Below are positions 40,836-52,024 of a stretch of 64,000 nt of DNA, in pieces. The notes under the pieces were generated by a model. The model made no database searches, had not been told where the DNA came from, and saw only the letters and a list, made by a program, of their open reading frames with translations. Positions within the stretch are counted from its first letter, which is position 1, and each line of letters opens with the position of its first letter. The translations under genes were made by a program, and so were the position numbers. This stretch comes from Symsagittifera roscoffensis. Its lineage: Eukaryota > Xenacoelomorpha > Acoela > Convolutidae. Location: assembly GCF_963678635.1 (NCBI RefSeq), contig NC_087063.1, positions 26,469,649 to 26,533,648 on the forward strand. Direction: 5' to 3'.

Positions 40836-42405
40836 GAGGCAGAATTGCTGGAGACGGCCCAATTCACATTCGGGCCACCTCCAAATCCACCTTTCTTTAA
40901 CTCAAGAACTTTATCCCGTCGCCTGGGGGCGACGGCCGATTCTAGAGACAGCTCGAGGAGCAGCCGGACCAGATTACCAGGTGCCGCACTAATGGAGCCC
41001 GAGGAGGCAACGTCATCAACACCTCAGAGTTCGGTAATATCCTCGGTGGTAGTGGTGGAGAGCAAGAGGGTGGAGAGACCGGCGGAGACCAGTCGGTCGA
41101 GATATCTAGAGAAGGTAAAGGAGCTGGACTTGGAAGACCTGGAATGCAGACAAGAGTTGGCGGAAGCTTTGGGTCTCGAGCGAGTGTCACATGAAGACTT
41201 GAGTAGACACCAGTGCGTGGACTGGTTGAAGGCTCACGAGACGCATTTCTCAAGAGCGAAAATAATGGAGACGGCGGATCTTACTGGGATTCCCACAAAA
41301 TCGGTCATGGGACCTATCAATTACAGGCCTCTCAAGTTGCTGGGGAGTCCGGGACTCATAGTGGAGCCCACCAAACATCGAACAAGCATAGCCAGAATCA
41401 GGGTGGTAACTCCTGCGCAGTTGAGAGTGGTGGGCAAACTGTTGGACCCAAGGGAAATGGAACTGCCAGATGCCGCTTATGAAGGCACGAGGTTGGCGGA
41501 CGATCCTAGATACGGGAAACCCTGCGGGAACACCCAATTGGCCAAGACCTTGGCAGTTTACGACAGAGCAGATCCAGCTGCTGCGAGGGTGATCATCGTA
41601 GCGGGATCGGACTTCCGGGGAACGTCTCCCAAGTTGTTCTGGCCGGAGACTTTGATATACTCACTGCCAGGAGCTGAGCTGAACCAAATGTTAACCTTGG
41701 TGGTAGTAAAAAAAAATCGGAGATGCCTTGCGAGCCCGAGCTACTAATGTTTGCGGGAACGAATGACCACCTGCATGCGACTGGGTTTCTTGAGCAGCTC
41801 AAGGGCAATGAACCGGCGCCAAAGAGAATCTGGGAAGCTATCCAGACGTTATTTGCAGCGATGAATGAGGTACAGGAGAACGTTACCTCGCGGTTTGGTT
41901 CCAAGACAAGAGTGGTGTTCACGACGTCCCCCGGGTATGCGAGCATGCCTCCCGCTCTGCAATTTGTGTATGCGGTCTTGATCTTAATAGCCGAGGGGAA
42001 TGAATGGCGGATCCTGATGGCAGCTCCCAATCGGGAGTTGGAACCGACGAACTTGAGGCTTCGCAAGTCAGAACTGGCGGCGGCGTGGGCGGATGTGTCC
42101 CACGCGTTGAGGGGCTTCTACGAGTTAGCAGATATCCTCATTGTATTGGACAAGGTCCTCTTGCTGGAGATATCGAACTTCGCCAGACAACTCAAGTTCA
42201 GTCCGGTTATAGGGGACGATCATCCAATAATCACTCACCTGACGGCCAGCCTGTGGTTTCGAAGCATGGACTTGACTATCACAAGCTCCACCAGTAAGTC
42301 TAGAGGACCGAGCAATGAAAGAAAGAACGTAGCTGCAACAGAGAAGCAACTGGAGTTGATGGTGTATCGACTGACACAAGAAAGAGGCAGGTGGCCATTC
42401 CTGAC
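40801..42405 (+). repeat. 1605-bp tandem duplication, first copy
   Basis: TGAATGATGTCTTCCAAAGGCACATAAGCGC begins at 40801 and again at 42406, and the two units stay highly similar throughout. The unit encodes a Ser-rich linker (STPQSSVISSVVVVESKRVE), a helical region, and a further SGNH-like stretch with VIIVAGSDF and MFAGTNDHLHA. Confidence 0.85.
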
Positions 42406-43982
42406 TGAATGATGTCTTCCAAAGGCACATAAGCGCATTGGAGGCAGAATTGCTGGAGACGGCGCAATTCACATTCGGGCCACCTCCACATCCACCTTTC
42501 TTTAACTCAAGAACTTTATCCAGTCGCCTGGGAGCGACGGCCGATTCTACAGACAGCTCGAGGAGCAGCCGGACCACATTACCGGGTGCCGCACCAATGG
42601 AGGCCGAGGAGGCAACGTCATCAACACCTCAGAGTTCGGTAATATCCTCGGTGGTAGTGGTGGAGAGCAAGAGGGTGGAGAGACCGGCGGAGACCAGTCG
42701 GTCGAGATATCTAGAGAAGGTAAAGGAGCTGGACTTGGAAGACCTGGAATGCAGACAAGAGTTGGCGGAAGCTTTGGTTCTCGAGCGAGTGTCACATGAA
42801 GACTTGAGTAGACACCAGTGCGTGGACTGGTTGAAGGCTCACGAGACGCATTTCTCAAGAGCGAAAATAATGGAGACGGCAGATCTGAATGGGATTCCCA
42901 CAAAATTGGTCATGGGACCTATCAATTACAGGCCTCTCAAGTTGCTGGGGAGTCCGGGACTCATAGTGGAGCCCACCAAACATCGAACAAGCATAGCCAG
43001 AATCAGGGTGGCAACTCCTGCGCAGTTGAGAGTGGTGGACAAACTGTTGGACCCAAGGGAAATGGAATTGCCGGATGCCGCCTATGAAGGCACGAGGTTG
43101 GCGGACGATCCTAGATACGGGAAACCCTGCGGGAACACCCAATTGGTCAAGACCTTGGCAGTTTACGACAGAGCAGATCCAGCTGCTGCGAAGATGATCA
43201 TCGTAGCGGGATCGGACTTCGAGGGAACGTCTCCCAAATTGTTCTGGCCGGAGACTTTGATATACTCACTGCCAGGAGCTGAGCTGAACCAAATGTTAAC
43301 CTTGGTGGTAGCAAAAAAATCGGAGATACCTTGCGAGCCCGAGCTACTAATGTTTGCGGGAACGAATGACCACCTGCATGCGACCGAGTTTCTTGAGCAG
43401 CTCAAGGGCGATGAACCGGCGCCAAAGAGAATCTGGGAAGCTATCCAGACGTTATTTGCAGCGATGAATGAGGTACAGGAGAACGTTACCTCGCGGTTTG
43501 GTTCCAAGACAAGAGTGGTGTTCACGACGTCCCCCGCTCTGCAATTTGTGTATGCGGTCTTCATCTTAATAGCCGAAGGGAATGAATGGCGGATCCTGAT
43601 GGCAGCTCCCAATCGGGAGTTGGAACCGACGAACTTGAGGCTTCGCAAGTCAGAACTGGCGGCGGCGTGGGCAGATGTGTCCCACGCGTTGAGGGGCTTC
43701 TACGAGTTAGCAGATATCCTCATTGTATTGGACGAGGTCCTCTTGCTGGAGATATCGAACTTCGCCAGACAACTCAAGTTCAGTCCGGTTATAGGGGACG
43801 ATCATCCAATAATAACTCACCTGACGGCCAGCCTGTGGTTTCGAAGCATGGACTTGACTATCACAAGCTCCACCAGTAAGTCTAGAGGACCGATCAATGA
43901 AAGAACGTAGCTGCAACAGAGAAGCAGCTGGAGTCGATGGTGTATCGACTGACACAAGAAAGAGGCAGGTGGCCATTCCTGA
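42406..43982 (+). repeat. 1605-bp tandem duplication, second copy
   Basis: Follows the first copy directly. It carries a long uninterrupted frame of 490 codons (42438-43910) containing the same VAGSDF and FAGTNDHLHA motifs. The two copies differ by scattered substitutions and a few small length changes, so the duplication is fairly recent. Confidence 0.85.
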
Positions 43983-45870
43983 AACCAAGGTTGGAAAACG
44001 CTACGGAGAAGACGAAGGAGAATGCCCCACCTCTTGTGAAACAAATCTGGAGTTTTCTTGAGGAGCAGCTGGAAGTGGCCGAGAAAAGGGAAATGACGGT
44101 GACCAGGTTCGTCACAGCTGCCAATGAGGTCACAATTGGAGGATTCTGGAGGGAGCACGCAAAGGGCGAGCTTAAGACGAGGAGGGATCACGAGATTCTT
44201 GAGTTCTTGAGTCCTTGTTGGGGAAAGGAGCTCATCGCTGGAGTGTTTGGTGCAAAGGAGACCATCTTTGGAGCCTTTGTACAAGAAATCCTGAGCATTC
44301 CCATCAGCCTGTTGTTGGCACTGTACCTGGTTTACCCGAGGTACCTATTCAATATGGGTCCAGCGTACATGTTCAGTCGGGGTGTGGAAACACTCCGGAT
44401 TGACGGGTATCTGGCACTGGTGCTCCTGACCCATGGTGAACTGGTGTCATTTCATCAACTAACGAAATATGGGGAGCCCCTGTCGATGGGGAAAACCCAC
44501 TCGAGCATTGACGCCTATTCATATAAGTGTGCTGCAGGTCTAAAGACGCTGCTAGTGGAGTAACTCCTGATGCAGAACCGACACATGACTGGTGAGGAAA
44601 AGAATCCAAAGACGAGAGATGAATGGAGGAAAGTGAATGGGGGCATGCCTCTGTTGACAGACCTGTGCCTGGCAATGAGATCGGACCCAATGGGGATAAT
44701 CCGGGGCTGGAGGAGGTCGTAACCTGCATTTATGGACCGGCCGTGACATACGCGTTTCCAGATCCTCTGGTGACAGCTTATCGCAACTCCGTGACACACT
44801 TGAGCATCATAAGTATACTGGATGGGACGACACTCAACTGGTGTCGGCAAGAGGTGCTCAGGGCCCGAATGAGCAACACGGTATTCTTCGGAAAAGTGAA
44901 AGATCAAGAATTGATGGTGTACAATTTCCGAGGACAACTGCAGTGTAGGATGGGAGGCAAACGCGAGGGTCCCATCGAAACTTACCCCAAGTTCTGGAAC
45001 CTAAATCCCCTGACGGCGAGTGGACAAGAGGTCTTGAGAATTCCCGCATGGAAGAAGAGCTTCGAGTTGGTGAAGAGGGAGCTAGAGGCAATACTGGAGA
45101 AGGAAGTCTTGCCAACAACCATTCCAGAGTTCCCAACGGTAGGGAGAATGACCCTGGGAATGAACAGTTCCCTGGTGGTCCCGTCCCTGTTCGCGAGAGC
45201 AGCGACAGAAGGGCAGCAGAGGGAATTCACCGATGGCTGGGATCCCCTATTCATCGGCTACACTGCAGCGGTCTATTTTCACACCTGTGACATAAAAATA
45301 AACTCCTGGACGACCCAAGCGAAGAAGATGAGAGGCTGATTGCCCCCAAAATTCGAGATACGAGAGGTCTTGAGAAAGCTTGAGCGGGCGGGTTTGGAGA
45401 ACATTTGCCGGTGTGGGACGATGGCAGGATGATCGTGGAAGAAGGACACATTGCACTAAAGGACGAGATGAAGTTTGCCACGAGAAGATACCGGGCACCT
45501 AACGGACTGGAGCAGGTGGAGATGAGACAGAAGGGGAAGGAGCTGGATGCAGCAGGCCCGTTGTATGTGGCTCTGAAGGAATACAAGAAACCGGATCCGA
45601 CGACACCATCACCCCTGTCGGTGGACACCCCTGGAGATAAAAGAAGCGGCCCTGTAGAATATCGGTTCAGAAGGATTCTTGAGAGAAGAAGAGTCGAATC
45701 AGTAGAGGAAAGCATGGACGAGACTCTCAGCGAGGCAGGAGAGGATATGGAAGTGGGAAACACGCCGGAGCCAAAGCCATCAGAGGAGGAATTCACCACT
45801 CAAGAACTGTTGAAGGATCTGAGCGGAGAAAATTGGGCAGACATGTGTTGCCCACGCCACCTCTGACCTC
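43937..45870 (+). mobile_element. Unrecognised retroelement-associated frames (block 1)
   Basis: Two long frames (208 and 238 codons; 43937-44563 and 44623-45339), then a 153-codon acidic one. The 208-codon frame has a hydrophobic stretch (LSIPISLLLALYLVYP). The 238-codon frame contains NTVFFGKVKDQELMVYNFRG. None matches a family I know. The same block returns inverted and almost unchanged at 62044-63973, which suggests recent copying. Confidence 0.45.
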
Positions 45871-46089
45871 ATCTCCCCGCAAGAATCTAGAGTTGCCACT
45901 GACGAGCGAGACTTCCAATATGGGAATGATACTCGTGAGTTCTGAGGAAAGCTAAAAGAATACCTTCCAGGGAAACAAGACCATGTTCCTAGGGACTCTA
46001 GATGAGAACGCTTGGCGAGAATTCTTGAGAGAGTTTAATCGAGAGGTGAATAGCGAGATCACAAAGACAATTTCAAAGAAAAACTGTGG

Positions 46090-49000
46090 AACACGGTGGT
46101 GAAGTTCGGGGAACCTGTCCTGATGGGAACAGGTCTGGATGAAAAAGCAAGAGGAGAGCTACTGAGCGAGATGGTCGAATTGAGAAAGGAGCCACTGAAG
46201 ACCAAAGAAGACGAATGTAAAGACAGCTCTTCTCTGAAACAAAAAACTGTCAATAAAATAGTTGAAGGTGTAAGAGGAGATAAGGTTGAGACTAGTAATA
46301 TAATTAAAAGTACTAATATCCTTAAGGCTCGAGCAGGGGGAGGCAAGAGTTGGAAGGGTTGGATGGAGACAAAGAGGTTTAATCAGTGATGATAACGGCA
46401 ACGCCTCCAAGTAGAGACGTGAAGTCTCGCAAGAGAAAGAGAGAGGTAGAGGGATTGGGCAGTCCTTCGGCGGATGCGGTCTCCGAGAAAAACCTGAGAG
46501 AGACGGCGCCCATGGTTCTGGCGCGATGCAAGACTGCGGCCTACAAGAGTAGTGCTGAGCCCAGGAAACCACCCGAAATGGAAAAGGAAATGGAGGTTTC
46601 CACCAACCCGACATCTGAAGAAAACTTCAGGCCCGAGAAGACGAACAAGAAGAGAGGTTCAACGAGCGGACAGACATGGGAAGTGGATGTTGGAAAAAAT
46701 TGGGTGTCAAAGGAGCACTAGGTCACTGGAAAGCAAGTCACGAGCGATCCTCTTGAGAGGAACAAAACGAGGAACACCTCCCGGCCGTGGTGGGTGGCCC
46801 TCGAGACACTGAAGGAACTGGAAGACTGCCTAAAGAAGCTCGACAGTGGAGTGTCGCACAAGCGACGCAACTGGGCTACCCAGCAGAAAGCTGAGATTAA
46901 CAAACTAGAATTGGGGAGCCAACTGAAGATAACTTGGCAGAACTTGTTGAGGGATCATTTTGAAGAAGCGATGAGGACATCCTCATCGGCATCGCCGTTG
47001 ATGGCGAATCCCTTCATTAGAACCGCAGGACAACTGATGTTCGCGTGGAGCCTGGTGGGAATAGAGTTAGAGACACTGACTTCGTACGACAAGTTGAAAT
47101 TGGGAGGCAAAAATCTAGAGGTGTATCAAGTACTGATGCAACCCATTGCTGGGGATAATTCAGGCTGGAGACTGGCAAGGAGGAAAGATGCTACCTGTTT
47201 CTTGAGGTGGATAATGTCGATGATGACTGATAGTACCATCCTAGCATGTCACCAAAGAGCAATCGGAAGTAAGACAGTGGAAAGGAGAGTCTCAGCAGTC
47301 ATCCTGAATATATACCAGAGTACTGGGATAGAAAAGGAGGTTGGTTCCAGGCAGTCTCTAGAGAGCCATAGGAAGTTAGATGAGATACGGAGATTCTACA
47401 ACAAGAAGCTTGAGGAGAAACACGACGTGCACCGTAACTTGGCCTCGTCCGGAGAGTACTTGAAACCCAATAAGAAGGGAGAATACCAGTATGTGTCTGG
47501 AGTGATGGGGATGGCGTACAACCCTTTCCTGGACTCGGAAGCCGGAGGCGCTCACAGAAACTACGAGGTGGCGGAGCTACTAAAGTTTTGGACAGAGAAG
47601 ATAGTGGAAATAGACACTGTAGAGAGAGAGAGAGACCGAGCTTGGGTTTGATTCTCGAGAAAACACCAGAGGTGATAAGTGTGCCGCGCTCAAGTAAAAG
47701 AGTCGAGCTGAAGATGGGTAACGGGAATGGCATGTTGGTCACGAATATGGGAGTGGTGTGGAAATTGCTGAGGCCCTCCTGGTGTCCAAATCCGCATGCG
47801 AGCCTGATCGAGGAAGTCACGGAGCGAGTGAGATTAGCACCGGCGGAGGACGAAGATCTGGCGACATTGAGCATAGTGCACAAACTGATCTTGCCTCAGG
47901 CGAAGGAGTCAAGTGAAGCAACCAGTAAACTAGGGTCGGTGAAGAAAATGGAGCCGGGCAGTTGTCTTGACTCGACGTGTGGAAATGGCGAGCACACCTG
48001 TGATGAACGGTCATGCGTTAGGATACAGTCCTTCCAAAAAGAAGATCTAGTCACCTGGTTTGAAGACATTACCGAGAGGGAGAAGAGTGAAATACAGATA
48101 GTGGCTGAGTGTTACGCGAGTACCACGGTGAACCTAGCAACAGCTCTGGGATTCTTCTCGAGAATGTGCAGTCTCCAGTCACTGGAGAGGCTAGAGTCAG
48201 AACACCACTTGGTGACCGCGTTGAGTGTGGAGTCATGGCCCGGGGTGTTGCAGGTAACCCAGAAACACATCAAGAGCTGGAAGCTTGGACTTGAAGCGGA
48301 AATAGGATTTCCCATGAGCGAAGCCTATGGTCTGCCTCTAAATGCGAAGTCCTTAGTGGGGTCAGTGATGGCTAACCTATGTGGCAGCCACTATCCATTG
48401 CACAAGGCGATGGTGGAGGTATCCAGCCAAAGGGTATTGATAGACAAGGCCTTCACAGTGCCCAAGTGTGTAAGACTGGCTCAGATGTCGCATCAATCCT
48501 ACAGGTTGTTGAGGAAAATCCGAGGGATAGTGCCGAGAGAACAGAGGGATGACTTGAGTGAAATCTGGGGGGAAGAACTTTTGGGTTTGGAAGGTGAAAA
48601 CATAAGTGACCACGAGAGACAAAACGTGATCGGGAAACCTATGGGTGGTGCTCCAAACCTGGAGGAGAACGACGCGATACACGAGAAGATGATGGAACTT
48701 GAGCCTCTCCTAGAAGCCTCAGGAGAACGCAACCTTAGGAGTATTGACCTCACACATGGGGAATGTTCATGCCACTGTCTGGCACACACAGTTTGGTACC
48801 CGGATCACGCGAACCTCAGCCTGATCTGGGATGTGGAAGAAATTAGGTCGCTAGGACTGCCCGATCATCAGCAGAAGGGGACCATCTTGGTTGTGAGAAC
48901 GATGCTGGCTCTACGATGGACTGAAGAAAATGTAACGAAGTATCGGGAGTAGAAGACGCCTACGGCGGAGTCGAAATACGCGATAGATTACAGCAGGAGA

Positions 49001-49550
49001 CTTGAGTTGTTTGAGACTGCTTGCAAGGTACTCGCCATAGCAATGGAAGTCAGACACTTATGAAGCCGCATAAGGTTCTTTCCTTGGTTTCGAGCGACGT
49101 TGACATCCTGGTTGTACATGGTAACGAAGGATCACATGAAGAAATATCAAAAGAAATATCGACAGTTCCTGGCCGAGATAGGACCGGAGGCTTTCAAGAG
49201 ACCTCTGCTGACTCATCGAAATGCAATCACGACAGGTTGGAAAAGAGTTGGTAGAGTGTCAAGAAACAATACCAAGGCAAGAGAGTCGATACTAGAGGAG
49301 GACTTGGCGAAGAACGTGAGCCTGAGTTTGCACAATTCCTTCTGTTTGAACCGAGAGTCGAGGGTGAAGAGTTTGCCCAACCAAGCAAAGAGATTGCAGG
49401 AGCAAAGGGAATGGATGCGGTCCTATGAACAGCTGAAAGCCTGGGAAGAGATCGTGATTAGCTCCCATGACGAAGAGGCACTGTTGAAGCAGATCACGGT
49501 GTCAAATACGTCTGGGTCTGGTACCTCGAAGGCGAAGAACGCGAGATGAG
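46090..49550 (+). mobile_element. Unrecognised retroelement-associated frames (block 2)
   Basis: Contains Lys/Glu-rich frames near 46.1-46.7 kb, a helical frame (46794-47651), a 454-codon frame (47588-48952) with a Cys/His-rich patch (CLDSTCGNGEHTC), and a basic C-terminal frame (49100-49549). Present again at +6314 bp and inverted at 58.3-61.8 kb. Protein-coding character is retained across copies; the function is unknown. Confidence 0.45.
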
Positions 49551-49584
49551 CAGGTGGCGCAATGGAGAATTCTAGAGTCTTGAG

Positions 49585-49612
49585 TCTTGAGACGGAGGGA
49601 AAGGGGCTCGAG
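49585..49612 (+). promoter_or_regulatory. Polypurine-tract-like run
   Basis: GAGACGGAGGGAAAGGGG lies downstream of the last frame and upstream of the LTR sequence at 49991. A purine tract is expected just before a 3' LTR; the ~380-bp gap makes this uncertain. It is repeated at +6314 and inverted near 58.3 kb. Confidence 0.25.
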
Positions 49613-49990
49613 GGTGAAATTGGATGAAATCTGGGTTCACGAAAAAGAAACTTTAACAAACGAGATATTGTTATTAATATGTTATATCTATTATATAAAT
49701 CAAAATGCTGCATGACAATTTCCTGATTGAATAAGACAAAAAATTTATTAAAATATTAGCTTAAAAAGCGAAAATTCAATGGTGCAGGTGTGTGCAGATT
49801 TTGATTGCTGTTTAGCGATAGTGTGAAAATTTTACATGGTTGTGAATTTTGGGGTGTAGATAAACTTAGTTTGCTGCAAACTTCTGTAAATGACCACTGG
49901 CACTGTATCTTGAGCAACACTCGGGTTTCTGGGGATTCACTGACAGACAGCAGCACGCGATGAGGACATCGATCTTGAGTCCGGGGAGTA

Positions 49991-50807
49991 TGTGCCAGTC
50001 GGTCATATCTGGAAGTTTGACCTTGAGGAACACGAAATACGTGGTTTTGGAATAAAGTTTATTTTTTCAAAAATTCGAATGGAGCCTGTCATGTTCAGGT
50101 TTCTCGCGACAAATGAAAACATCAAAAATAAAATCAGAACAACCAAATTACAATTGCGGGAAAGTTGTCAAATAAACACAGTGGGAAATTGCTATTCGCA
50201 ATTTCCGTCGTAGAAAACGAGAGTAGAGCTGTCCTATCTGATATAGGAGACAGAACAATCACAAGAGCAAATCAAGACTCAACTGAACCAGAGTGAACCT
50301 TCAATGGAAAGGTAGACAACTGAAGTCTCCCAATGGTCCAGATCCAAAACTACATTCTTGAATTAAAACTCTTTTCCTATGATTGGAGCTCATTGTTAGA
50401 AAACTTCTTATAATCAAAGTTATAATCAAATATATTCATGCTAGAGTTATTAATTAGCTTAGTTACTCTGTTTCTCAAGTGTGCTGCTATGTAAGTACCA
50501 AATTTAATTTTCCCGAGTGCATTTTATGATAAGTATGTTGAGGTAAGGCGAGTTTTAGGTTGATCCATCTGAAATGGATCAAAGTTCCATTGTCCAATAA
50601 AAAGTAACCTGTTTTGTTCCGACCCTGTTTTTAACAGCGTTCGCGTATTTTGGGTATTTTGAGACCTAAGTATGGGGACGTTCTTATTTTCTAGAGTGGG
50701 GGTATTTTGGTAGTGGCCTTTAAGCTGTCTAGTCTCATGTCGCAAGTGAACCGAATTGGCTCCGACAGTTTTTGAGGTAGAAAAACACAAGAGATAGTGT
50801 CCCTGAA
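49991..50807 (+). mobile_element. LTR sequence, second subfamily
   Basis: Begins TGTGCCAGTCGG and follows the inner part of the 26894-27845 LTR, but with many substitutions and small length changes throughout, so it belongs to a different subfamily. It lacks the ~70-bp outer ends on both sides. Confidence 0.7.
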
Positions 50808-51600
50808 TGTAACAGTCGCCTACTTCGGTCACATATGAGGCTTAAGAAAAATAGGCCCTATAACCATTGCCTCAAGAGTCAGGGACACTATCTCTTGCGT
50901 TTTTCTACCTCAAAATGGTCGGATCCAAATCGGTTCACTTGCGACATGAGACTAGAACCCCTTACAACTTAAAGGCCACTACCAAAACATCTCCCCACTC
51001 TAGAAAATAAGAACGTCCCCATACTTAGGTCTCGAGTTACCCAAAATACACGAACGCCGTTAAAAACAGATTCGGGACAATCCGTTAAGTTACTTTTTAT
51101 TAGACAGTGGAACTTTGATCCATTTCAGATGGATCAACCTAAAACTCGCCTTACCTCAACATAACAATCATAAAACACACTCGGGAAAATTAAATTAGGT
51201 ACTTACATAGCAGCACACTCGAGAACTAGAGGTAACTAAATTAGTAAGCAACTTGAGAACGATCGGGGAATTAAGTTTGATTCAATAAGTTCTAATCGAA
51301 CAAGTTTTATCTCAAGAATGGAGTTTTGGTTCTGGACCATTGGGACACTTCGGTTGTCCACCTTTCCACCGAAGGCTCACTCTGGTTCAGATAGATTCAG
51401 ATCTTCTTTTGTAATCACTGTCTCCTATATCAAGATTTTTCTTATTAATATATTCTGATTTTATTTATTATGTTTTCAGTTGTCGCGAGAAAACTGAGCA
51501 TGACAGGCTCTATTCGAATTTTGAAAAATCAAACTTCCTTCCAAAACCATGTATTTTGCGTTCCTCAAGGTCAAACTTCCCAATATGACCGACTGGCACA
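50808..51600 (-). mobile_element. LTR in reverse orientation, tail to tail with the previous one
   Basis: Starts TGTAACAGTCGCC and runs as the reverse complement of the 26894-27845 LTR, to which it is much closer than to its neighbour at 49991. It is shorter than that LTR. Beyond 51600 the flank continues as the mirror image of the sequence left of 49991. Confidence 0.7.
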
Positions 51601-51689
51601 TACTCCCCGGACTCAAGATCGATGTCCTCATCGCGTGCTGCTGTCTGTCAGTGAATCCCCATAAACCCGAGTGTTGCTCAAGGTACAGT

Positions 51690-52020
51690 GCCCGTGGGCT
51701 GTTCACCACATTGGGCTTGGGTTCTGCCTTCTGGCGGGTCCCTCTGCGGAAGAAGGATATAGAAAAGACCGGATTCGCGTGTGAGTTGGGGTTGTACCAG
51801 TGAAAGAGGATGACTTTCGGCTTGTGCAACGCAACGGCCACTTTTCAAAGACTGATGGCTCAGGCTTTGACCAGAGTGACAAAGAAGTACGGGAATCTTG
51901 TGATGTGTTACGTGGATGACGTAGTCATAGCAACACCGACCCTGTAGGACCACATTGATCGGCTCGATGAGGTCTTTGGATGCATGAAAAGAGCAGGCTT
52001 TGGATGCATGAAAAGAGCAG
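51690..52020 (+). mobile_element. Ty3/gypsy RT fragment joined to accessory block
   Basis: Reads FTTLGLGSAFWRVPLRKKDIEKTGFACELGLYQ-like sequence, then the catalytic region (VMCYVDDVVIAT), close to the RT at 34 kb. It runs directly into sequence equivalent to 45.7 kb, so this copy is an internally shortened derivative. Confidence 0.75.
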
Positions 52021-52024
52021 GACG

